Assembly (NCBI GenBank): GCA_030040865.1
Contig: JASHSX010000013.1
Location: 1-36,127 of the forward strand
From: Thermoplasmata archaeon
Lineage (GTDB): Archaea > Thermoplasmatota > Thermoplasmata > Lutacidiplasmatales > UBA184
DNA length: 36,127 bases
Direction: 5' to 3'
Part shown: positions 19,212 through 27,211 of the stretch, one piece after another
How positions within the stretch are numbered: position 1 is the first letter of the stretch
Layout of the letters: every line of letters starts with the position of its first letter
Position numbers and translations under genes: made by a program
The notes under the pieces: model-generated
Databases searched by the model: none
The model's input: only the letters and a program-made list of their open reading frames with translations
Told to the model about the DNA's origin: nothing

Positions 19212-19643
19212 CTACGCGCCGACTCCGATCTTGGGCTTCTCGCCCTCGGAACTCTCGGGCCCCTCGCGATCGAAGAACGAGAACGCGGCCAGGAACCCGA
19301 GCGTAACGGCCAGCACGATCGCGACGATCGACGAAAGCGGGAAGGAGGGAACCGAGTACGTCAACCCCTGCCCTACGAAGGGAATCGGGTTCTTCGGGCC
19401 CAGGAAGGCGAAGATGCCCCAGGTGATCCCGATGAAGATGACCGTGATGGCCGTGTCCCCCTTGCCGTACGGGTAGCTGTCGGGCAAACGGCCGTAGCGG
19501 GTCGCGAGATAGGCCAAGACGATGATCAGCGTAATCACGAGGGCGAAAACGAGGTAGACAGCGAGCGCGAGGTACAGCAAGGCGAAAAGGAAGAGCGCCA
19601 TCGCGTAGACGGGTACGTCCATCTCGACTCCGGGACCGCTCAC
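19212..19643 (-). CDS. Small multi-pass membrane protein of unknown function
   Basis: 143 aa, GTG start (or ATG at about 19622); hydrophobic helices MALFLFALLYLALAVYLVFALVITLIIVLAYLA, TAITVIFIGITWGIFAFLG, SIVAIVLAVTLGFLAAFSFF. Confidence 0.7.
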   Translation of the reverse strand: MSGPGVEMDVPVYAMALFLFALLYLALAVYLVFALVITLIIVLAYLATRYGRLPDSYPYGKGDTAITVIFIGITWGIFAFLGPKNPIPFVGQGLTYSVPSFPLSSIVAIVLAVTLGFLAAFSFFDREGPESSEGEKPKIGVGA

Positions 19644-19779
19644 CTATGTCGCACTCCTTGATAAGACCGCACGGTCGGTTTCGGCGAGGTGCCCAAAGTC
19701 CGACCCGTGATTCGGAAATTTGTTCGGGCGGATGGGGGGACCGCCCACCGGGCCACTCCGAACGTTGTCGACACGCCGA

Positions 19780-20664
19780 ATGGGCTGGCCTCCGGCCCCG
19801 CGCGAGGCGGTGACGACCGTTCCGCGTCGGGGTTCGAGGGCGGCCCCGTCCGCCGGTGGCACCGTTGTGATCGTCGGAGGCGCCGGAGCGATGGGCCGGT
19901 GGCTCGCCCGATTTTTCGAGCGACGGGGCCACTCGGTGAAGATCCTGGACCCCCGTCGAGATTCCTCCGGTCGTGCCCGAGTCCCGACGATCGAGATCGG
20001 AGCACGATCCGCCGAGGTGGTGGTGTTTGCCACCCCGATCGCTGAGACGGCTCCGCTTCTCGCGAAACTCGTCGCTACGGGAACCGACGCGCTGGTCTTC
20101 GACGTCCTGAGCCTGAAGAGCCCCATCCTTCCCGCGGTCCGTCGTGCCGCTGCTGCGGGGCTCAAGATCACGAGCGTTCACCCGATGTTCGGTCCGACGG
20201 TCCGACGCCTTCGCGGTCGGAATCTGCTCGTTCTCTCCTGCGGCAACCCGAGCGCGGATCGGGCGGTGGGCCGACTCTTTCGGGGGTCTGGGCTCACGAT
20301 CTCCCGTTCGGCGATCGAGGGGCACGATCGGCTGATCGCCGAGACCCTCGGGCTCCCGCAGGTTCTGGACCTGCTGTTCCTCCTAGTGCTCGGATCCGGT
20401 CGAACCGCCCCGCCGCATCTCGCACGGGCGGCCGGCACGAGCTTTCGACGGCACGCCGCGTCCGCGCGAGCCCTCCTTCGACAGAGCGCAGCGTTGACGT
20501 TGCAACTTCAGGTGGGGAACCCGTACACCCACGCCTCGCTGCGCCGGATTCGGGCGAACGTCGACCGTCTGGCCCGCCTCCTCCGGGCGGAGGACCTAGA
20601 CGCCCTGGAGGTCGCGATCGATCGCGGATCTGACCGTTTGAGAGCGGTCCGCCCCCGCGATTAG
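19780..20664 (+). CDS. tyrA: Prephenate dehydrogenase (TyrA family)
   Basis: Rossmann motif TVVIVGGAGAMGRWLARFFERRGHSVKILD, VVVFATPI, SVHPMFGPTVRRLRG, followed by a helical domain. The exact start is uncertain (ORF extends to 19720). Confidence 0.8.
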   Translation: MGWPPAPREAVTTVPRRGSRAAPSAGGTVVIVGGAGAMGRWLARFFERRGHSVKILDPRRDSSGRARVPTIEIGARSAEVVVFATPIAETAPLLAKLVATGTDALVFDVLSLKSPILPAVRRAAAAGLKITSVHPMFGPTVRRLRGRNLLVLSCGNPSADRAVGRLFRGSGLTISRSAIEGHDRLIAETLGLPQVLDLLFLLVLGSGRTAPPHLARAAGTSFRRHAASARALLRQSAALTLQLQVGNPYTHASLRRIRANVDRLARLLRAEDLDALEVAIDRGSDRLRAVRPRD

Positions 20665-22182
20665 CGCAGGCCCTTCGCCGAGCGCCGAATACCCAGGAGA
20701 CCGCGCGCCGCCTCCGGTGGGCCGGTACGGAGAATCCCGGACGGGAAGCGGTCGAACCCTCGACGACGCCCGATTGACGGCAACGGCCACGAAGAGTCGC
20801 GTCGCGCGAAGCTTCTCCACGGTGGCGCTGAGGCGCTCGAGCGGGACGTCAAAGCGGAGCGACCGGCCGTCGCGGGTGGATCTTCCGAGCTCCCCGAGGA
20901 GGCCGTCCCACGCCGGCCGGGGTCCCCGGGGGCCCTCGCGAAGGATCGCGACAACTCGGGCTCGCCCGGCGGCGGGCACGGTGAGACGGGAACGTGCACG
21001 GCGGAGGACGGCAGGATCCGACGGACCGCTCCGTCGTATCCGCGTACCCCCACGGCGCCCGACCGGGATGTCGATACCGATCACGCGAACCCGGAGTCCG
21101 GGGGGAATAAGTCGAAGGGCTTCTCGGGAGACCAGCGGACACCCGCCCTCCGCCAGCCGTTCGAGGTCGTCGGCATCGATCTCTCGCACCACGGGACCCC
21201 CGGAACACAGATCGGGGTCGGCGAAGAGGAGGCCCGGGACGTCCTTGACCAACGCCACTTCCTCAGCCCGGAGCAGTCGACCGAGGGCCACGGCCGTGAC
21301 GTCACTTCCCCCGCGCGGGAGGAGCGCCGGACCCCCCTGCCGATCGACGCCCACGAATCCCGGCAGGACGATTACCGACGCGTCCCCGGGCGTAAGGAGA
21401 GCGCGAACTCGGGGCCGGCTGCGGGCGAGATCCACCTCAGCGTTCCAAGGGCCCCCCCGGAGCACGAGCGGCCAGCCGGCGTCCTCCGGGACGACCAGCC
21501 GGGAGACGATCCCCCGCGCTCGAAGATGGGTGTCGAGGACCCGGGCCCCGAGTTCCTCGCCCCGCGCCAGAGTACGGAGCGACGCGGAGCTGGCTCCCGA
21601 CGACGGGATCGACGGCAGAAGTCCGAGGATATCGTCGGTCAGAGTCCCCGGGGCGCTCGCGACCGCGATCACGTTCCCGCGTCGGGCACACCGGGCGATG
21701 AGATCGACCGCCCGGGCCACACGGGCGGGGTCGCCGGCGATGCTTCCCCCGAATTTCAGGATCCGCGTCGGACGTCTCCGGCGGGACGGGGGGGACCGCG
21801 CTCGACGGAGCTGTGCTCCGATCCGTGGGACGATGCGAGGCACCGGCGGCTCGGGGCTAGGTACCGAACGTTGGGCGCGTACGGACTCGTCGATAAGCCA
21901 ATCGGCAAGAACACTCGAACGCTCGCTCGTCACGCCGAGCGTCCCGAGAGCCTGTTGCCAGCGCTGGTGAACCTGGGCCTCGACCGGGCGGTTCCGGATC
22001 GGGAGTCCCACGCCCTTCTTGTAGCACCCGATCGACCGCGCGACCCGCAATCGTCGCTCGATGGCTCGCTGGAGGGCGCGATCGATCCTCGCGATCTGGA
22101 GTCGGAGCTCCGACAACTCGAAATCCGTCCCGTCCGACTCGACCGGGAAGCTGTCGCGGGAGGTCTGGTCCGCTCCGCTCAT
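20596..22182 (-). CDS. Chorismate mutase (AroQ)-aspartokinase fusion protein
   Basis: N-terminal LSELRLQIARIDRALQRAIERRLRVARSIGCYKKGVGLPIRNRPVEAQV (AroQ helix pattern), then aspartokinase RILKFGGSIAGDPARV, GFVGVDRQGGPALLPRGGSDVTAVALG, LVKDVPGLLFADPDL, and an ACT-like C-terminus. Start set at ATG 22182; the ORF extends to 22407. Confidence 0.82.
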   Translation of the reverse strand: MSGADQTSRDSFPVESDGTDFELSELRLQIARIDRALQRAIERRLRVARSIGCYKKGVGLPIRNRPVEAQVHQRWQQALGTLGVTSERSSVLADWLIDESVRAQRSVPSPEPPVPRIVPRIGAQLRRARSPPSRRRRPTRILKFGGSIAGDPARVARAVDLIARCARRGNVIAVASAPGTLTDDILGLLPSIPSSGASSASLRTLARGEELGARVLDTHLRARGIVSRLVVPEDAGWPLVLRGGPWNAEVDLARSRPRVRALLTPGDASVIVLPGFVGVDRQGGPALLPRGGSDVTAVALGRLLRAEEVALVKDVPGLLFADPDLCSGGPVVREIDADDLERLAEGGCPLVSREALRLIPPGLRVRVIGIDIPVGRRGGTRIRRSGPSDPAVLRRARSRLTVPAAGRARVVAILREGPRGPRPAWDGLLGELGRSTRDGRSLRFDVPLERLSATVEKLRATRLFVAVAVNRASSRVRPLPVRDSPYRPTGGGARSPGYSALGEGPALIAGADRSQTVRSAIDRDLQGV

Positions 22183-22553
22183 CCTTCCCCCGAATGGGAG
22201 GCGGCCCGGAACCCACCCGGACCTTCCGATCCGGCGGGGGAGCGCGGGCCCTCGACTGTCGGAATTCGGCGGCGGCGAGCTTCGCAGTCCCTCCGACCGG
22301 CCGCACACGGGCCTTGCCCGATGAGTGGCTCCGAGCACGGAGCCGTCGGAGCTTCGCCACGGCGGGTCGGGGACGTTACTGGGCCAGCGCACCCGGCCGG
22401 CGCGCACTGTATTGGCGGGACATCACCGACCTTGCTATGGTCTAGCACGGCCCCTACTTTAACTCGTCGGTCGCACGACCGAACGGGACGGCGACGCCCA
22501 TCGGGAGGCGGGCTCGCATGCGTGTGCTCCTCCCCGGCGGGCTCGGCGCAGAG

Positions 22554-23633
22554 TCATCTCGGCCCGTCCGGCCGGGCTCCCCCTCCGACGTCGCTTACGA
22601 ACGTCCGTGGATTCGAACCCACTTCCCCGAGCGAAGCGACGAGTGACGCGGCGACGTCCCGGGCCCGTTCCGCGCTGGAGAAGGCGAACACGGCTGGTCC
22701 GCTCCCGGACAAGCCGGCGCCCCACGCTCCCGCGCGCCGGGCCGCGCGGCAGGCCCGGGCGAAACCGGGCACCAGAGACGCCCGGTACGGTTCGGCGATC
22801 CGATCGGCGAGGCTCCGGCCCACCTGATCGAGATCACCGGTGAGCAGCCCGTGTACGAGGCTGCACGCTCGTCCGATGTTCTCGCTCGCATCCGCGAGGG
22901 GGACGGTCGCCGGGAGCACGGAGCGCGAGAGGCGGGTGCTGAGCGGTGTTTCGGGCACGGCGAGCACGACCTTGAGCCGCGCGGGGGGCACGATGCGCAG
23001 GACGACGAGCGGATCGACGGACTCCAGGAACGTGAATGCCCCGGCAAGACTCGCCACTACGTTGTCGTAGTGGGCGCTCCCCGCCGCTGCAAATTCTCCC
23101 CCCACGGCTGCGCATCTCAGGATCTCGCGAAGTACCGGGTCCGAGGTGAGCGGAAGCCCCAGGGCGATCGCCCCGACCAGGGCACCGCCCAGAGCCGAGG
23201 CACCGCTCGATCCGATCCCGCTCCCGCCGGGCCCTCCCTTCCGTATCCGCACGACGCCGGACGCGACGCGCCCGGCCCTGGCGAAGATCGCGGTGAGAGC
23301 GGCCGAGGCGGCATTCGCCCCCGGCGTCGTGGGGAGCGACGCGTCGCCTTCGACCTCGACCGAGAGCCCACCGTCCGTTCGGGGCTCGAACTCGATCCGG
23401 TCCTCGATCGCCGCGAGCGAAAGCCCGAATCGGTCGAAGCCGGGCCCGACATTGGCGATGCTGTACGGCACCCGAACTCGTATGGTCCCGGTATGGTCGC
23501 GAGACCGCCACAGTTCGGAGAGATCCGGAACGGCCCCTCCGAATACCGGGGGGACCGTTTCTCGCCCGAGCGGGAGCTCACGAACCGACGCGACGAGATC
23601 CCCGATCCGAGTCGCTGCCGCGTCCGAGCTCAT
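22554..23633 (-). CDS. thrB: Homoserine kinase (GHMP family)
   Basis: RVRVPYSIANVGPGFDRFGLSL, GGPGGSGIGSSGASALGGALVGA, GLSGSGPAVFAF. ATG at 23633 overlaps the upstream stop (ATGA). About 50 aa N-terminal extension. Confidence 0.88.
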   Translation of the reverse strand: MSSDAAATRIGDLVASVRELPLGRETVPPVFGGAVPDLSELWRSRDHTGTIRVRVPYSIANVGPGFDRFGLSLAAIEDRIEFEPRTDGGLSVEVEGDASLPTTPGANAASAALTAIFARAGRVASGVVRIRKGGPGGSGIGSSGASALGGALVGAIALGLPLTSDPVLREILRCAAVGGEFAAAGSAHYDNVVASLAGAFTFLESVDPLVVLRIVPPARLKVVLAVPETPLSTRLSRSVLPATVPLADASENIGRACSLVHGLLTGDLDQVGRSLADRIAEPYRASLVPGFARACRAARRAGAWGAGLSGSGPAVFAFSSAERARDVAASLVASLGEVGSNPRTFVSDVGGGARPDGPR

Positions 23634-24835
23634 CGACGGAGACCCCGGGCCGTGTGCCCACCGATCCGTAGCGTAGCGATCCGCGACGGGGGTGCCACCG
23701 GGCCCGATCTTGGGATCGGTGTCTTCGCGGCGACGTCGGAGGGAGGGAGGTCCGCGGGACGGCGCCTCCACGACGCGCGCGCGCCACGCTCGAGCGACTC
23801 CAGTTCGGCCAGCAGTGCGGTCGCGACCTCGTCCGGACCGGCGCCCGGTCCTCGGAGCCAGAATGTTCCCGAGTACCGGGTCTCGACGCGGGCGAGACAC
23901 GTCGAACCCGGTACGTCCCACTCCCCTCCCTCGCGGATCCTGCGCAGACGGACTTCCGCCGCGCCCGGGAGGATCGTGGTGACGCTCGCGTAGCGTACGC
24001 GCCCCCGTTGCTCGGGCGGGACGCGTCGCGCGGTGTCCGCCGTGACCCGGTCGCACGGGATCGCCTCGGGAGCGAGCTCCGACCCGAAGAGCGCCTGATG
24101 GACGATGGCGGCCTTCAGGCTCGCATCGCGGCCGTCCAGGTCCCAGCTCGGATCGGCCTCGGCGATACCCAGACGCTGCGCCTTCCCGATGGCGTCCTCA
24201 AATCCGACGCCCCGCGCGAGCTCCTGCAGGACGAAGTTGGTCGTGCCGTTCAGGATCGCATCGACCCGAACCGGCGCCGCGGCCGCGAGCAGCGTCGGCG
24301 CGAGGGAGAGCAGCGGCACCGCTCCTCCGACCGTGGTGCCAAAGCGCACCGAGCGTTGGCGGCGTTGGGCCTCGTCGAGGATCGGAGCGTAGAACCGGGC
24401 GATGGGACTCTTGTTCGCCGTGACCACGTCGGCGCCCACGGCGAGCGCCCGGAGGATGTGCTCGGTCCCCGGCTCCCCCGAGACGACTGCTCCGCGGGTG
24501 AGCTCCAGGACCACATCGGGACGTACGCGCTCGAGCACCTCGCCGACCGTGCCGCGCACCGGGCCGCGATTCCCCAGTCGTCCCTCGCGGTCCTTCTCGC
24601 CGAGGGCCGCGACGAGGTCGATGCCGTTCGGGTCGGTCCACGCTCCGCTGGTATCGAGCGCGGCCACCACGCGCCAGCGTCGAGAGCCGCTCCAGCCGTT
24701 CTGTTGTTCGAGTCGTCGGGCGAGAGCGCGCCCCACCCGCCCGAATCCCACAATCGCCAGATCTCGGGCGCGGAGAGGCTCGCGGTCGCTCTCGGAGGGT
24801 GTGGGTGCGATCGCGGGAACGGGGGTGGCGCTCAT
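23630..24835 (-). CDS. hom: Homoserine dehydrogenase
   Basis: DLAIVGFGRVGRALARRLE, ADVVTANKSPIA, FGTTVGGAVPLL, ILNGTTNFVLQEL, AQRLGIAEADPSWDLDGRDASLKAAIV. Confidence 0.92.
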   Translation of the reverse strand: MSATPVPAIAPTPSESDREPLRARDLAIVGFGRVGRALARRLEQQNGWSGSRRWRVVAALDTSGAWTDPNGIDLVAALGEKDREGRLGNRGPVRGTVGEVLERVRPDVVLELTRGAVVSGEPGTEHILRALAVGADVVTANKSPIARFYAPILDEAQRRQRSVRFGTTVGGAVPLLSLAPTLLAAAAPVRVDAILNGTTNFVLQELARGVGFEDAIGKAQRLGIAEADPSWDLDGRDASLKAAIVHQALFGSELAPEAIPCDRVTADTARRVPPEQRGRVRYASVTTILPGAAEVRLRRIREGGEWDVPGSTCLARVETRYSGTFWLRGPGAGPDEVATALLAELESLERGARASWRRRPADLPPSDVAAKTPIPRSGPVAPPSRIATLRIGGHTARGLRR

Positions 24836-25122
24836 CAGAACCCGGCTCCCCCGGCGACCGCGGGGATGAGGTCGATCCGCGAGTCTCGAGTCACCGGAGT
24901 CGCGGCCCCGCCGGCATACCGGATATCGACGCCATCGACGTAGACGGCAAGGACACCGCGGAGTTGATCGCCGTCGAACAGAAGCTGGCGGAACCGGGGC
25001 CCCCCCACGACGGAGATCTGGGTGAGGAACTCCCCCACGGTCCCTTCGAATTCCGCGAACCTCCGGAGGTCCACGCCGAGTGCCGCCTGACGAAGGACCG
25101 ACCCGAGCGTGACCGTCACCAT
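24835..25122 (-). CDS. MoaD/ThiS-family beta-grasp sulfur-carrier-like protein with GG-AGF C-terminus
   Basis: 95 aa MVTVTLGSVLRQAALGVDLRRFAEFEGTVGEFLTQI...GVLAVYVDGVDIRYAGGAATPVTRDSRIDLIPAVAGGAGF*. MoaD-like spacing and 'P-x-V-A-G-G' terminus plus 3 residues. Overlaps thrC by 7 nt and the hom start by 1 nt. Confidence 0.85.
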   Translation of the reverse strand: MVTVTLGSVLRQAALGVDLRRFAEFEGTVGEFLTQISVVGGPRFRQLLFDGDQLRGVLAVYVDGVDIRYAGGAATPVTRDSRIDLIPAVAGGAGF

Positions 25123-26492
25123 GCCCGAGCCTCCCCCGGAGCGTCGTCCCGGCCGTTGAGCCATCGCGCAATCTCGTCCGCGTCGAAGCGCCGCGGATCC
25201 AACACGAGGGAGGGCAGCGACGACTCGGCCTCGATGCCGACGTCCGGGACCTTCCAGCCGGCCCCCGTCAAGAAAAGGACCACCCGATCCGACCGGGATA
25301 GGACCCCGGAGGCACGCAGCCGCCGGGCGGTCGCGATCACGGTCCCTCCCGCCGGTTCCACCCAGAGTCCCTCCCGGTGGCATGCGGCCCGAATCGCGTC
25401 CGTGACCTCGCCCGCACTCGGGGCGTCCGCCACCCCGCCGCTCCGTCGGATCGCGCGCAAGGCAGCCGGGCCCGACGCCGGGTCTCCGATCGCCAGGCTC
25501 TCCGCGATCGTGGTCGGGGTCTGCACGGGTTCAGTTCGGTCCGCACCGCGGTGGAAGGCGTCGACGATCGGGGTACAGCCCTCTGGCTGGGAGCCGATCA
25601 GCCGGAGCCCGCCGCCGGGCGACCGGTCCAACCATCCGAGGGAGGTGACCTGACGTTCGGCGCGCGCCGTGGCTGCGAGGAGAGCACCGGACCCGAGCGG
25701 GACGATCACCGCCTCCGGCGGAGTCCACGAGAGTTGCTCGAGCACCTCCAGCAGGACGGTCTTCGAGCCCTCGGCGTAGTAGGGGCGGAGGGTCACGTTG
25801 ACGAATCCGATCGGCAGCCGCTCGCCGACGAGGCTCGCGATCCGATTCGCGTCGTCGTAGGTCCCACGGACCTCCACGATCCGTGCCCCATACCGACGGG
25901 CCGGTGCGAGCTTCGCGGCCGGAAGACCGCGCGGTACGACGGTGAGGCACGGGGACCCGACGCGGGCGGCGGACCGTGCGGTCGCCGCCGCGAGGTTGCC
26001 GGTGGACGCACAACCGAACGCGGTGAAGCCCCGGCCGAGGCCAGTCGCCACGGCGACCGACGCCGGCCGATCCTTGAACGAACCGGACGGCAGCACCGAG
26101 TCGTCCTTGATCCAGAGGTCGTCGAGCCCCAGCAGCTCGCCGAGGCGACGGGCGCGGCGAAGCGGGCTTGACTCCACGGCAAGCCCCTCCTCGACGGCCC
26201 GGTCGATGGGCGGAAGCAGTTCCCGGAACCGCCAGAGGGTACGCGGCCGCCGACCGAGCAGCGCCACAGGATCGCTGCCGACGAGCGGTCCGAGGTCGTA
26301 GGCGACGTCGAGCGCCCCCAAACACTGGCCGCAGGCGGCCGCCACCTCGAGAGGCCCCGCAGCCCCGCACACCTCGCACGTCAGTCCCGAAGCGAGGCTC
26401 GTCGGGACCTCGGCCGTCGAAGAGGATCCGGGGTAGGTGAGGGGGGTCGGCGGTTCGGTGAGGCTCTCCGGCGGTCGGACGGGGGCGGTCAT
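25116..26492 (-). CDS. thrC: Threonine synthase with N-terminal zinc ribbon
   Basis: TCEVCGAAGPLEVAAACGQC; LWIKDDSVLPSGSFKDRPASVAVA (PLP lysine motif); FGCASTGNLAAATA; LGSGALLAA; VVLFLTGAGWKVP. GAGGAGG about 12 nt upstream. Confidence 0.88.
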   Translation of the reverse strand: MTAPVRPPESLTEPPTPLTYPGSSSTAEVPTSLASGLTCEVCGAAGPLEVAAACGQCLGALDVAYDLGPLVGSDPVALLGRRPRTLWRFRELLPPIDRAVEEGLAVESSPLRRARRLGELLGLDDLWIKDDSVLPSGSFKDRPASVAVATGLGRGFTAFGCASTGNLAAATARSAARVGSPCLTVVPRGLPAAKLAPARRYGARIVEVRGTYDDANRIASLVGERLPIGFVNVTLRPYYAEGSKTVLLEVLEQLSWTPPEAVIVPLGSGALLAATARAERQVTSLGWLDRSPGGGLRLIGSQPEGCTPIVDAFHRGADRTEPVQTPTTIAESLAIGDPASGPAALRAIRRSGGVADAPSAGEVTDAIRAACHREGLWVEPAGGTVIATARRLRASGVLSRSDRVVLFLTGAGWKVPDVGIEAESSLPSLVLDPRRFDADEIARWLNGRDDAPGEARAW

Positions 26493-26542
26493 GGGGCACC
26501 TGAACCTCCTCGAGGAGACCGCGGCCATAATCGTGAGTGCAC

Positions 26543-26557
26543 CAAAAATTCCTATAG
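26543..26557. promoter_or_regulatory. AT-rich element in the divergent thrC / HTH-CBS intergenic region; candidate shared TATA
   Basis: ccaaaaattcctata is a short AT-rich block in this GC-rich intergenic region, about 22-36 bp upstream of the plus-strand ATG at 26579 and about 50-65 bp upstream of the minus-strand thrC start. Confidence 0.5.
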
Positions 26558-26578
26558 GACTGGCTCGTCGGGTCGCGC

Positions 26579-27163
26579 ATGCCTTCCGATCCGCGAGTGT
26601 CCAGCTTTCCGGACCTCTCCGAGGTGCGGCGGCGACGGGTCCACGTGGGGCTCAGCCAGGGCGCTCTCGCCCAGGCGGCCGGCGTGAGCCAGTCGCTCGT
26701 CGCGAAGGTCGAGCGCGGCCGGGTCGAGCCGTCGTACCGGATCGTGCAGGCGCTCTTCCAGGCGCTGGAACGCCACGAGCGGCACGCGAAACCCGAGGTC
26801 TCGGTCCGGCACCTCATGTCGAGCAATCTCGTCACCGTCGCGCCGACCGCGCTCGTCGGGGAGGCCGCCCACCTCCTCCGGCGTCACTCGATCAGCCAGG
26901 TCCCGGTGCTCGAGCACGGGTTCAGCGTCGGCTCCCTCACCGACCGGGTGGTCGTGAGCTGCCTCGCCGACCCGTCCCTCGTGGACCGCCTTGCGAGCGT
27001 GCGGGTCCGTCAGGTGATGCAGGAGCCGTTCCCTCAGATCGACGAGTCGACGTCACGGTCGGTCGCCGTCGCCCTGCTGGGCCACGTACCGGCGGTGTTG
27101 GTGACGCGGGGCGGCCGGCTCGCCGGTATCCTCACCCAATCGGACCTGTTCAAGGAACTGTAG
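26579..27163 (+). CDS. XRE-type HTH transcriptional regulator with paired CBS domains
   Basis: VRRRRVHVGLSQGALAQAAGVSQSLVAKVERGRVEPSYRIVQALFQAL (HTH) followed by VRHLMSSNLVTVAPTALVGEAAHLLRRHSISQVPVLEHGFSVGSLTD and VRQVMQEPFPQIDESTSRSVAVALLGHVPAVLVTRGGRLAGILTQSDLFKEL (CBS pair). Confidence 0.92.
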   Translation: MPSDPRVSSFPDLSEVRRRRVHVGLSQGALAQAAGVSQSLVAKVERGRVEPSYRIVQALFQALERHERHAKPEVSVRHLMSSNLVTVAPTALVGEAAHLLRRHSISQVPVLEHGFSVGSLTDRVVVSCLADPSLVDRLASVRVRQVMQEPFPQIDESTSRSVAVALLGHVPAVLVTRGGRLAGILTQSDLFKEL

Positions 27164-27211
27164 ACGGCCCGGCGGAGCGGTACCGGTCCGGTCGTTCCGT
27201 CCGGGGCAGGA

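Noticed and set aside
23633-24056. Upstream extension of the homoserine kinase ORF
   Set aside because: Overlaps the coding end of homoserine dehydrogenase in another frame; ATGA overlap marks the true start.
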